The notes under the pieces are model-generated. The model worked only from the letters and a program-made list of their open reading frames with translations. It had not been told where the DNA came from and ran no database searches. Of a stretch of 64,000 bases of DNA, positions 22,901 through 33,595 are shown piece by piece (the first letter of the stretch is position 1; each line of letters opens with the position of its first letter). The stretch lies in the NCBI GenBank assembly GCA_003439945.1, contig QVRM01000983.1, positions 1-64,000 on the forward strand, given 5' to 3'. This DNA comes from Dermanyssus gallinae (Eukaryota > Arthropoda > Arachnida > Mesostigmata > Dermanyssidae). Made by a program: the position numbers and the translations under genes.

Positions 22901-24280
22901 AAACACACCACTATATATTGTCTCACAGTAATTGGTTAGAATGGGAAAAGGAAGTTTGACGAACTGTTGGAAACCTGGATACTTTAAGTGGCTCTCACCT
23001 CTGGTCTAATCTTGCGTGAGACAATTGCCACGTCTATACCTGACAGATAGTTTATGGGTATCATCACCTGGTCGGTTTGAATACGAACTTCCACAAGAAA
23101 TATATAGAATATATACATTTGTCGACTGTGCCTAGTCTCAAGCCTGTACGCAGTATCATGCTTCTGCCTGCCCAGCCTTTACGAAGATATCGCTGCACTG
23201 CCTCTCTTGAGTAAAATGCCGAGAGCAACTGACAACAGTGTAAGTAGCAATGCTATATGCATACTCAATATAAGTGAAATAAACATGATGATGCTGGTGA
23301 TGATGTGCATAATTGCTTGCCGTTTTTTGTAGAGAAGGTATTGTCGGATGTCCGTCAGGGCTCCGTTGGCTATTTTTCCAGAAGAGATCCTCGTCACGGT
23401 CGGTGACGATCATGTGCCAGATTATCTGCGCGTAAGGCGAATTATACTTCCGGAAAATGCGGAAGTCTATGTACCGCATCGTAGGTTATATTCCATCATA
23501 AGGTTATTACGAGTACGAACCCCTTGGGGCCTCGACTGTGACTGCTTAGTCCACGCTTTAATAGATGCTCGGCCGTTTAGACGCGATGCTAGGATATATC
23601 ATAAATGAGAGTCAGAGTCACGGTCTTTGTCTACAAGTGCTTTGTTTATGGCGTTCTACGAAAGCGTGCTATACGTGTTTTTGACACCTAAGAAAATGGT
23701 CATACAACGCAGCCGCTTTGCTCTCGGCCAATTTCTCAGTCATTCAGCTATGCTAATGGCTGTTGATAATGTGTTCGGCTTCTTTGGATAGGCAGGAGAT
23801 CATACTAGTACAGCGGAATGCCAAGGGGTCCTTGTGCAGTTTATAAAGGAAAACGTGGCGTTTTTCAAGGCTTAGGAAAGTCTTTACTTGCGAGCATTCT
23901 ATCCATCATGCGTTTGATTACCTTTGGGTGGTTCCATAAAAGCACGCGAACTGCTTGATTGGGGGGCCGCATTGGAGTCTGGTGTTTCTACTGGCCGTAT
24001 GCGTTCTTCCACGATTCTGATCCCATGAACTGACATAGACTGGAACGTAAGTCTGAAATTTCCAGCCCCGAAGAAAATTTTGTTCGATCTCTTCCCACAA
24101 TACGTTATAGTAGACTACTTTGCTGTTCTTAACTGCCCCATATAGGGTTATTCGCGGTTTTCTGCACTCCTTCCATAGATAGGAAAGTTATGGGCGTTGC
24201 CTTGCCCTGCGGCGTGCGCATACTTGTAGAAAGCGGTTGCAGGCCCTTCGCTTTTCATCGATCTAGCAATTCCACCAGTA
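22901..24280. other. No recognised gene; possible old LINE remnant
   Basis: Minus-strand open pieces at about 23780-24150 look like repeat-derived coding decay, but no diagnostic motif could be placed. Nothing else was recognised. Confidence 0.35.
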
Positions 24281-24281
24281 G

Positions 24282-24282
<1 letters not shown>

Positions 24283-24322
<40 letters not shown>
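24283..24322. repeat. (AT)n microsatellite
   Basis: A perfect AT run of about 40 bp. Confidence 0.95.
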
Positions 24323-24323
<1 letters not shown>

Positions 24324-25238
24324 TGTTCCGCTAGTTGCTACAACTCGTATTTCCTGTACAAGTCAAAGTTAGTTGCTAGTTAGCACTACAGCCAATTGCT
24401 TCAGTAGGTAGTGTAGAAATGGTTGCCGCTTTAGATTGCGGGGAAAAAAACTGTTGTCTACGGCTTTTTTTTAGGTCTACAGGCGCCTAATGCCGCTAAA
24501 CGACCACATTGTCGGTGTGGGCTTTAGTACATAACATACAGGTTGCGGTTGGTCGCGGTAACATGCCTCGGTCTGTGCAACTGCTCTTGCACCTTTGACA
24601 ATTTACGTGCATCTCGAGCAAATGTAATTGCGAGAATCAGACATCCACCCAATTTGGAGGTCTCTTCTACCAAGGCAGCAAGCTATGAGCTGCCCGGAGG
24701 ACCATCAACCGACGTCAAAACTAAAAAAACAATAAGTATTGATACGGTATCTTCGTTCGACAGGTGTTTGCTGAATATCTTATGATTATGTGCATATCTA
24801 TAATGTACAAAACGTGAAAACGCAGCTAAGATAGAACGGCCGCCAACTTTGGCTAGCCACCGTTTATTAGAAACCACCACGACCCAAAGAGCTCAAAACA
24901 ACAACGATCGATGGATACGTGTGTAAAGGAAGCATGCAATAGAAGAAAAAGGGCCGCCTTTGTCGCGATGGGTGTCGGTCTTTCAGGCGTGTCGCTAATC
25001 AACAAACGTTTTCATCTTTGGCGTGTTGCCGCGCACCCGCAGGGTGGATATGGCTCATTTCGAACCGACATCACCTTCCGCTTGACCGATAGCTCTGACG
25101 AGCGCGCACACGAAGCTTATGCGGTAGTTGATCTCCGAGCTGGCTGTCATCCTTCTTCTTCTGCTTGGGCTGCCTGTCTGAAAGGGCTGATGTCTTTGTA
25201 TATATATATACTAAATACGTATGTGTAGATTCAGAATT

Positions 25239-25275
<37 letters not shown>

Positions 25276-26320
25276 AGACACCCTTTGCTGATATAATACG
25301 ACTTTTTCGGGTCTGTATAAGTTTAAATGCTAGACCCAAGCATAGCTGCGTTCTCGTACACCATCGGAAAGTTTCGAGCATTCGCAACGACGTACTCAAA
25401 CAAGGCGGCTCTGGATGAACCAAAAGGCCACACCAAATGAAGAGGCAGAAGGGGAAATTCAACAAAGCGTAACGTTCTGATCAATGAAAGAGTGAGTGTG
25501 TCATGGGTTGACAGAGTTCCGACCGGACTCCAGACGGGTCTCCGAACCATTCCCAGAAACGCCTGACAACAACAATAACAACAACAACAACAATATGTTG
25601 CCCTACTGAGCACTGAGCTTTTCCGCATGAATGGACTATACTAGAGAGGGGACACCGTGGCAATTCCGCATCTCTCATTAATCTCATTGGTGTCAGAATG
25701 GAATAGATTACTCTAAAACTGGTTACACATTATATACACATACATGCCTATTTATATTGTTGTGCCTTGGAACGTAACAGATGTGTCTCAGCAAACATAT
25801 TCGCATTTAATCTAATATAAATATGACCGAAATTAGTTTGTCAGCGAACACAACGCGGAAATCGCATTACTCTATGGGACCTATATATATCGTGGGCAAT
25901 GCGGCAGCAATAATACGCACAATGAGGGACTGCCTCAAAGACAAACTCTACGAGTAGCTCAATACATATATATATATATATATATATACTTGGATTGCAC
26001 ACTATGTCGGAGTTCACGGCTGGGTTTCACCCTTTGAAGGGACAGAGTGTACTCATGTACCCACAGTGCACTCTTTATAGCAGCGACATCATCAGTGAAT
26101 ATGCGACCGGATCAGTCAAAGCTTTCAAAGCTTCTTTCGTGCATCTATCCATTCAGCTATCCTGGCAACAGGTCGGTCAGTGACACTCACATACGGCGAA
26201 TTGGACCAACAAGACCGCTGTCGAAGTGACTCAATAGCCGCGATGACAGGGGTGCGACGTGCACGCTGCTCCGATAACGTTGCGCGCACGAAGACGACGT
26301 ACTGCGCGAGCGGACACGCC
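24323..26320. other. Gene-free spacer
   Basis: Short AT tracts lie at 25198-25210, 25238-25257 (followed by (TG)n) and 25965-25987. A 105-codon open frame at 24911-25225 has no recognisable family and ends in an AT tract, so it is not called. Confidence 0.45.
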
Positions 26321-26744
26321 GCTGAGCACAGAGTGAGGCGTACCCGACGCTAAGCACGGAGTGAGGTGCGCCCAACGCTGTGCATGCAGTGAGGTGCGCA
26401 CGACACTGTGCATGGAGTGAGGTGCGCTCGACGCTGTGCACGGAGTGAGGTGCGCCCGACACTGTGCACGAAGTGAGGTATGCCAGACACATGTGCACGG
26501 AGCGAGGTATGTTCGACCCTGTACACGGACTGAGGTATGCCAGACATATGTGCACGGAACGAGGTATGCTCGACCCTGTACACGGACTGATGTATGCCCG
26601 ACGCTGTGTAGAATGTCAGGTAAGCCCAACGCTGTGCACAGAGTCACAAGTGAGGAGTGAGGTGTGCCCGACGTGTACGCAGTAAGATGCGGCTGACATC
26701 GTGCACGAAGTGAGATGCGCCTGACACCGTGCACGGAGTCAATT
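26321..26744 (+). repeat. 28-bp minisatellite, about 15 units
   Basis: The unit is GCTGTGCACGGAGTGAGGTG followed by CGCCCGAC (28 bp). Units 7-10 form a two-step higher-order repeat: a 29-bp ATGTGCACGGA type alternates with a 28-bp CCTGTACACGGACTGA type, twice. Three later units are diverged or have insertions. The unit lacks stops in several frames, so both strands show long open frames with a 28-residue period. Confidence 0.95.
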
Positions 26745-26929
26745 ACGCGTCGATCAGCGCCCCTGACGACGGACGACACTACTACCAAAAGACATCACCC
26801 GAACTCGCATATATATGATACACGGCATACGGAAAAAAAACACACGACAGGCGTGGCGAACAGCTGAACGTAATTACCCGAATCTCTGAAGCTTATGCTT
26901 CCGAGGATGGATACGGGCTAAAGGGCTGA

Positions 26930-27530
26930 ACGTTTGGAAGCGGAACGGGAACACAGGCAAGAGCGAGAAGGAAGAAAGAATAGAGGGCAGGAGGGAGATA
27001 CGTACAGATAGAGACTGATGAGAGTCGGCGAACAGAACAAGCTCGAAACGGCGCAGAACATACCACCGAACAAGCGACGTGAATGATGACGAGTGAGCGA
27101 CCCAGAGAACTAATACAAGCGTGGATCATTCCATCTAAATTGGGGGCGCCGGCAACAGTAGCAGCAGCAGCATTGGCATCGGCAGCGGGTGACATTGATT
27201 TATTGACTTACTACTGCCGGCCGTTGAGCTGCCAACAAGCAGAATTCAACTCTTTCTAGCCCGACCTGGAGCAGCATTTGGGTGTTCGTTGGTTCGGGCC
27301 TCCTGTTGGCGTTTTCGTCAACGACGACGACGACGACAGCGAGGGGGGAGAAAAAGGGCAAGAGAGTCAGAGGAAAGGAAAAATCGGTAAGAGGAATATC
27401 AGAGACAGGCAAACGAGGGCAAACAAAAAAGAGAGAGGGAAAGTAGGAGAGAGAGAGATAGAGAGGGAGAGGTAGAGAGCTGAGAGAGAGAGAGAGAGAG
27501 ACCGCACCGGGGACTGAGAGAGAAGTAATA
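26930..27530 (+). repeat. Purine-rich GA tracts
   Basis: GGAAGAAAGAATAGAGGGC-type sequence at about 26950-27010, and a dense (GA)n-rich run at about 27335-27530 that includes GAGAGAGAGAGAGAGAGA. The mixed sequence between them holds a (CAG/CAA)n-like patch near 27160. Confidence 0.75.
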
Positions 27531-28459
27531 GGGAGACAATACAAGCTCAGCTCATTTTCACCGCTGTTTTGTGGCGATAGCGTATTGCCAGAAACCGTTG
27601 TCGGCCGTCCTCAGAAGCCGATCTACTGTTACAACCTAACGCAAAAGGCCTTGTCACTAGGTTTCCTAGCGAGCGCGCAGCAAGCACGCTACAGCGCATA
27701 GTAGAGACAGTAGACAGAAGTGAAAAACAGAGAGAGAGATAGAGAGATGGAAAACACAGCAATGGCGAGCGGCAGATATTATGCATGCAAATATTGATAA
27801 AAGTAGTCATCGACGCGCCACACACATCGAGATTCGGTGTTTCTTCTTTTCCTTGCCATCATCATCCTGTTTTTATCCTGTCGTTTTTTTTCCATTTTGT
27901 TCTCTACGCTGCTGGCTCGTAGTCGTGGACAAACTCATTGGACCAGTTCCGACCAATCACTAATCCGTAAACACCAACTACACCGCGTCAAATGATTGCT
28001 CCTTTCTCGTTTTTTCAAACCTCATATTGGTTATCGAGAACGTAGAGGTGGTGCTCATTCTACTTACCATGCCGAGAGCAGGCCAACCTTGCGCCAAAAA
28101 AAAAATTAGAAAGAATCAGCAACTTGTGACTTCCGCGTGATTCCAATTGTTTCCACTGCTGGCCCGCAGTTTACTGCAGCTGGTGCACGATTCAGTTTTG
28201 TGCCGAACGCGGGCGACAGAGAACCCGCTTCGTGTACACTGTAAAACACTTTTCAAGTTGCGCAAGGAATATGATATATAAATGTACATAAATGTCTACC
28301 ATAATACCAATATATTGCAAGAACGCTCAGCCGGCCGCACTTCTTAATGAGATCCCGAAGGGGCATTTGCGTGGTTCTAAATAAATGCCGCTTTCCAATC
28401 GAGTCGTCCGTTATATTTATGACCTAATTGTCATGATAGAATACACGAAGTAAAATCGC

Positions 28460-28460
<1 letters not shown>
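27531..28460. other. No recognised feature
   Basis: Nothing supportable was seen on either strand. Confidence 0.4.

Positions 28461-28462
<2 letters not shown>

Positions 28463-28493
<31 letters not shown>
28463..28493. repeat. (AT)n microsatellite
   Basis: A perfect AT run of about 30 bp. Confidence 0.95.
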
Positions 28494-28494
<1 letters not shown>

Positions 28495-28639
28495 CACAAA
28501 ACATTTTGTATAACGTTCGTCGTTCAAAGCCGTGTTAAAGCCGTTCAAACTCTATTATTGAATTTATTAAAGCGCGTGTATTCACTTGTTTTCGTTGAAC
28601 TACAATACGCAAAGTAAGCCTGAGAAATACATTTCACAG

Positions 28640-29095
28640 CAAGCAGACAATCTTCTTCTTGAAAAATTATGGAAAGTTGCCATGCCCCGTGAGAACCTGT
28701 GTCAGGTAGCAAGTGAGGTCCTCTCCGCCATCAGTAGTTTTCATGAACGAGCTATGTATATTCGAAAGTATTCAGGCACTAGCGTTTGCCGTCTTGACTG
28801 CTTTCCACAGCTTTTATGTGACATGAGCCCGTCATGGACGTGTCCAGCGTGACCCCAAAGAAGCGGGCTTCGTTTACGAACTTTTTGTTTGCCTTGCGAC
28901 CTGCATGTGCAACGGTCGAACTTTCTTCTTGCCAGTGAGGGGGATAATCTCACTTTTTTTCTGGGGCGAGTGCCAGCCCCGCGGCCTTCATTCATTCCGC
29001 TATTACGTGCAAAGCTTTGTTTGTGTTTACCTCAATTTCGCCCCCGTTTTAGCCTGTGTCACAACCGCAAAGTCAGTCCCTAGCGGTTTCATTAA
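28640..29095 (-). mobile_element. LINE C-terminal remnant
   Basis: Minus-strand translation gives FGVTLDTSMTGSCHIKAVES at about 28860-28800, the usual post-RT strand of jockey/R1-like LINEs. Nearer 28700 comes CYLTQVLTGHGNF, a motif characteristic of the region after the RNase H domain in such elements. Frame changes separate the two. The interval between them is too short to hold a complete RNase H, so there has been an internal deletion. Confidence 0.7.
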
Positions 29096-29107
29096 TATAT
29101 ATATATA

Positions 29108-29190
29108 TAGGCGAGCACTGCCGAGTGTGCAAACGTATAGTAAATGATTAGTAAATCATCACAATATTTTCTATATATATATATATATAT
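29108..29190 (+). repeat. Short dispersed core between AT tracts (copy 2)
   Basis: GCGAGCACTGCCGAGTGTGC through AAATCATCACAATATTTTCT matches 7462-7540. AT runs flank it at 29093-29109 and 29171-29196. Confidence 0.8.
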
Positions 29191-29438
29191 ATATAAGTGT
29201 TATTACGAAGCTTTGATAACAACAACATATGGAGGGGCACACAACAACTGTACAGAGCGCAATTTAGTAAGCAATTCCTTTGCGCAGACGTCCCGCAAAT
29301 CGTTTTAACATAGAAAGCGTTTCTGTCGCTTTGCAGGGAAAGGAAAGACAGCTCGAGAGAGCGAGAACGCAAAGCCAAGAGACCGGGTGAGCGATTGAGC
29401 GACGTGCAGAAACAGGAGAGAAGAACGAGGACAGGAAA

Positions 29439-29803
29439 ATGTTCTTCCTGAAAAACCAGAAAAGGCGCATCAGGTCGCCGCGCTACACCAATGGCCTACT
29501 CGATGGTGCCGCTCTGCCGAAGCCTCGATGTCACGCGGGCGGCTCAACCGAAGCCGCCAAGCGAAGTGAGTCCCGAGATCGTGGTGGTGGTGGTGGTGAC
29601 TCGTCAGCCGCTGCCTCTTCAGCGTGCCGGGACGCCACCAGCCGCAACGGAGGCTGTGGCTCAGCTGTCTGTGCAGGACTCTTCGACGCGGTCCCGCGAC
29701 CCCTGTCGGCGCCCGCCGGCCTTAACCTGATGGTGCCACAGGACACGCCGTTTGAGGAACAGTACGCTCGAATCATCTGCCACCACCAAGACTACTTTCA
29801 TAG
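29439..29803 (+). CDS. First coding exon of an unidentified gene
   Basis: An ATG in a fair context (GGAAAATGT) opens a 122-codon frame that ends exactly at a strong splice donor, TTTCATAG|GTAAGAG at 29803/29804; the stop codon lies inside the donor, as expected for an exon read through into its intron. The N-terminus is basic (KNQKRRIRS), a Gly/Ser/Ala-rich low-complexity middle follows (about residues 49-72), and the C-terminal 30 residues (LNLMVPQDTPFEEQYARIIC onward) look like the start of a folded domain. GC content is clearly higher than in the flanks. I do not recognise the family and no second exon could be placed downstream. Confidence 0.5.
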
Positions 29804-30780
29804 GTAAGAGGAAGCTGTCAGACGTGCATGCACAGTGTCGTGCATACTAACTCGTTGTGCTAATCAAGGAGACGTGTATCTCTGATATATATATTTTTTT
29901 TCGTATTCCATTGTATATTGTACCACCACGTGTCTACTGCTCGGGTTGTGTGGGCACTGCATGAGCCTGCACGGGCAGCTGCGTTTCTGATAGAGGCCTT
30001 CTAAGAAGTCCGCCCAGGTCCGCCCTCCCTCAGAAGGCGTACACGGGTTTCGGTAGATAATGTATTCATGTATTTACTATATTTTTCGATTAGGCGATGT
30101 GTTTCCAGCCTTACACTCTTTGGTTAGGAGCTATGACAATACAATGTTGATGTATATATTAACCGCTTTCTGGCTCATTAGCGCAGAGGTGTCGTACGCT
30201 GTGCAACGATCGGCCCACAGCGCAAACACAATAAAGAGAGATTCAGGCTGCTTGCGTTTCCAGCTTAAATGACGTATCGCCAATTTAAGACGATCTTTTC
30301 TCAAATCAAAGGTCTAAATAGAGTGATCGCAGTATGTCGAACTAGTCAAAATCTTTATTCACGGTTGCTGTACTTCAATTTATTGCTTTTAGGAACTGGT
30401 CTAGGTTAGCCACAACGATCAGCATAAAAAAATATAAAATAAAATTAGAAATAAAAAAATACGTAAGAAAAAGCAATCAAAATAAAAGTATAAACATAAA
30501 AAGTAAACGAACGTTACGTCAGTATACATATATACGAATAAAGATGAGAACTAAAAGTATGTAAAAAAATTCTAGAAGTAATAAAATAAATGAATAAGTT
30601 GTCATGCATGTGTTGTATAACCTGTTGCATCGTTATGTGTGGTACAGTGGACAGAACTACATCAAACAACTTTAAACTACATACAACGATGCAATAACAT
30701 AAGCATTCATCTTGAGACGCTTCCAACGTGTTGGGAAATTACTAAGTTACATAATATAGACAAACACAATATAGACATAT
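29804..30780. other. AT-rich sequence, possibly intronic
   Basis: No exon was recognised. A-rich stretches lie at about 30425-30600. It would be intron if the exon at 29439-29803 is real. Confidence 0.4.
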
Positions 30781-31486
30781 CAAAATAAGCTTCCAATACT
30801 AGCCTATAAAAATGTTAAAGTGCTTAACGCATTTCACGCCAACGCGCATTTCATGACGATATACAAAATATATGGCAATGCGAGCCGTGATTGCAAAGCA
30901 ATTTAGATTTTTCAGAAGGCATGTCGAGATTGAGTGCATGCACCATGAGTAATTTGTCTGACAAAGTAGGCCATTTATGCATAAACTCAATCTCGACATG
31001 ACCTTCGGAAAACCTTAACTACGCTGCAACCACGCATCGGATCGCCACTTACTTGGTACAAAAGTGAGCGCCCGAAAATGCGCAGTTTGGTACCAAAATG
31101 ATCAAACTGAAATGCGCAATGTATATGTGAGCGCTGCAAATTGATATGGGGTTATGATTTTGAGATATTGGAAGTGAAGATTAAAACGTCACTTTTTGCG
31201 AATTCTGTACTAAACGATCATGTCGCGTCTTCCGGCCGGCGTTATATGTTCTTCAAAATAAGGAAAATTTTCCTCACAAATACGTGTAGGGAAACTGGTA
31301 GTCTTGCAATTGCAAATTTTGTGATCCTATGTCGGGCACAACACCAGTGTCATATATTTTAGTAATATCACTTTTACTCCGAACAAAAGACTTTTCAGAG
31401 ACCATGTTCCATTGGAAAAAATACTTACTTTAACGAGCTCGACAATTCCCTATGTCGCTTTCGAAATATTTCTGGGAGACCCTGTA
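30780..31486 (-). mobile_element. Foldback/MITE-like element with CAGGGT terminus
   Basis: On the minus strand the element starts ACAGGGTCTCCCAGAAATAT (31486 downward), a terminus typical of arthropod Tc1/mariner-type non-autonomous elements. Near its centre it turns back on itself: TTCAGAAGGCATGTCGAGAT (30911-30930) pairs with ATCTCGACATGACCTTCGGA (30990-31009). The long arm is about 480 bp and the other is truncated and diverged (about 30780-30930). It shares the long arm with 22330-22900. No transposase is encoded, and the open frame at 31141-31359 is part of the repeat. Confidence 0.75.
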
Positions 31487-32169
31487 TTGTTAATAAATGC
31501 ATCCATATCAATTTATTCAAATCAAAGTGAGTTATCTAGAAACCCTACAACATATATTATCGATGGAAATAATCGAGTTTGTCCCCAAGTAACAGTGAGT
31601 AAAATCTCATTGACGCTCTTTTATCGTAATATTGTATAACATTGCCCAGTGCCTCACTAGAAAACCACCCTAGCCAAAACTAGCAGCACCTATAATATTA
31701 CTGACTAGTGAATGAGCTTATTCCGCTTGCAGTTGAACTAGCAACCGGTTACTTATTCAGTACCGAGACACCAAGTCTTAACTTGAAACACGAGTGTCTA
31801 CGACGCAGCGCTGCTTTCCCTCAGTTGTGAAAATTTAACAACATTTATGGTCGGCTGTTGTTACATTTGCAATTTATTAAATAAATAATCTTAGCGAGGG
31901 GTCTAGAATTCCGGTTTCGGTAAATGCCACGAACGGCAAGCCTTTCTCAGTGCTTCTCACGAAGCAAAACCGAGAAAGACGTCTGATAAGGAGACCATTG
32001 TGAGCAACGGAGCGCGATACACACATCTGATAAAGCCTGGCCGAGAGCCGGATCTTTGAAACTGCTAGCTTTATTTTATTTTTATTAATTTTTTTAACGC
32101 TCCGACAACTATATTTTTAGACGCTTGTAATGGGCTAAGTTGCCTGTGCCACGATAGCGTCTAAATGCA
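31487..32169. other. No recognised feature
   Basis: Nothing supportable was seen. Confidence 0.4.
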
Positions 32170-32371
32170 TCTATCGTCATCGCGTTCTCGTACTGGAATT
32201 ATATAGGCTTTCTCCAGCAGAGGTATCTAGCAGCAGGGCAATGACAACCACGTCCAACAAATTCAACCAGCACGGCCAAGGCTCGAACTAGCGATGTTTT
32301 GCTAACCGTCGCTGCCAAGGCAACGCCCCGTTTCGAACGGTGCGTTACCCGCCTAAGCCACCGCCACTACC
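32170..32371 (-). mobile_element. tRNA-derived SINE, family C (copy 1)
   Basis: The minus-strand head reads GGTGGCTTAGGCGGGTAACG (A-box/D-arm type), then a segment around CGTTCGAAACGGGGCGTTGC, then a B box CTAGTTCGAGCCT. The distance between boxes is long, like a tRNA with an extended variable arm or an insertion. The body contains CATTGCCCTGCTGCTA, which also occurs in the copy at 41087-41310, supporting a common family. Confidence 0.7.
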
Positions 32372-33062
32372 ATTTATTATTTTTTTTTACAATTTGCAAT
32401 TTTAGATTGAGACACGGCATTTTACACTCAACAATACTACGTGTCAAGTTAGGTAACGCGTTGTGAGAATTTTATTGTGTCTTCGATCTCAATTCACATC
32501 GTTGTTGTATCGCAAACCAAACAATGCGTAGAAATGCAAGGTTTAGGTTGTTGAATTCTGCAAAAATCGCTGGTTTGAACGGAAATATATGCATTGCACT
32601 TAAAGTTCTCTTCTACCATATTCCATGCTCGTACACAACGCGCCACTACGACAAATGTGCGATTGATAGCAAATCTTGGTCAAACTATACATTATAACTG
32701 CTTGCTATTTTCCTGCTCCGGTCTTAGCACCTCAAACATAGATCTACCTGTCTCAGCATCATCGTTTCTCAGGCGAAAGATGGTGATTCATGTAGACTCA
32801 TCATTGTAACCATCAAACATAAATCTGTCTTCCCGCATTATAGCTACTGGTAAAATAAACACGCCTGTTCGTTGCATTGTTCGCCTTAATAGTAATCTTT
32901 ATTGTAACTACATTTCATTATACAATACTACAATACTACGTCCACTTTCATCCTCGTTGCCTATAGCCCTCATTATAAAATGCATTCCTTAACTTACAAA
33001 ATCAAATTCGCTGGTGTATGTGTGGCCGCCGGCATGTGGGTAAACTCTTGGTGCGCAAAGAA

Positions 33063-33100
<38 letters not shown>

Positions 33101-33442
33101 AGAGGGAGCGATGAAACGTCGACCGGCCATTGTAAGTAAATTGATTTTCCGACTTTCCCGATTGGAAAATCGAACTGTGCAGTGGCCAGTCCCAATATTG
33201 GATAAGCCAGGTTACAAGTGGCCCCTTACACACGCGCATCGCCCGTCGGTCTTGTCGATCTTGTGTTAAGGACCGTGGCTTTCGCTCTGATCATGAAGGC
33301 CGCGTGTATTCCCACGTGTTCTCTCCGTGTCGCCTCCCTCTCTGCCTCCTTGATGATCTCGGATCTCTGCGATAACTAAATCTAGCCACGATCGATTTAT
33401 GGCTGCTGCTGCTAAGACTATGGGCTGGCGACTTAGACCTGA
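32372..33442. other. Downstream flank of the thioredoxin gene
   Basis: No gene was recognised. An (AT)n tract lies at 33067-33098. A minus-strand AATAAAG at about 32895 could be a polyadenylation signal but is about 550 bp past the stop codon. Confidence 0.4.
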
Positions 33443-33595
33443 CTACTTGAGCTTATCGACAAGCGCAATTAGCTGGTCGTCATCCTTTGAACCAATGACC
33501 TTATCGACAAGTTTGCCTCCTTTAAAGGTGAGAATGGCCGGGACGGCGTCTATCGCAAACTCCATTGCTAGCTCGGCATTGTCGTCGATGTCCAC
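33443..33595 (-). CDS. Trx2: Trx2 exon 3 (C-terminal half and stop)
   Basis: 50 codons plus TAG, starting VDIDDNAELA, with cis-Pro in DAVPAIL and the usual GGK turn. The acceptor GCTTGTGTTAAG follows a pyrimidine-rich stretch. Confidence 0.93.
   Translation of the reverse strand: MDIDDNAELAMEFAIDAVPAILTFKGGKLVDKVIGSKDDDQLIALVDKLK

Noticed and set aside
23780..24150. Reverse transcriptase remnant
   Set aside because: Suggestive open pieces only; no motif A, B or YADD could be placed.
26231..26788. 185-codon frame on the minus strand with HLTPC/HTSLRAQ repeats
   Set aside because: It follows the 28-bp minisatellite; similar open frames on both strands show it is compositional.
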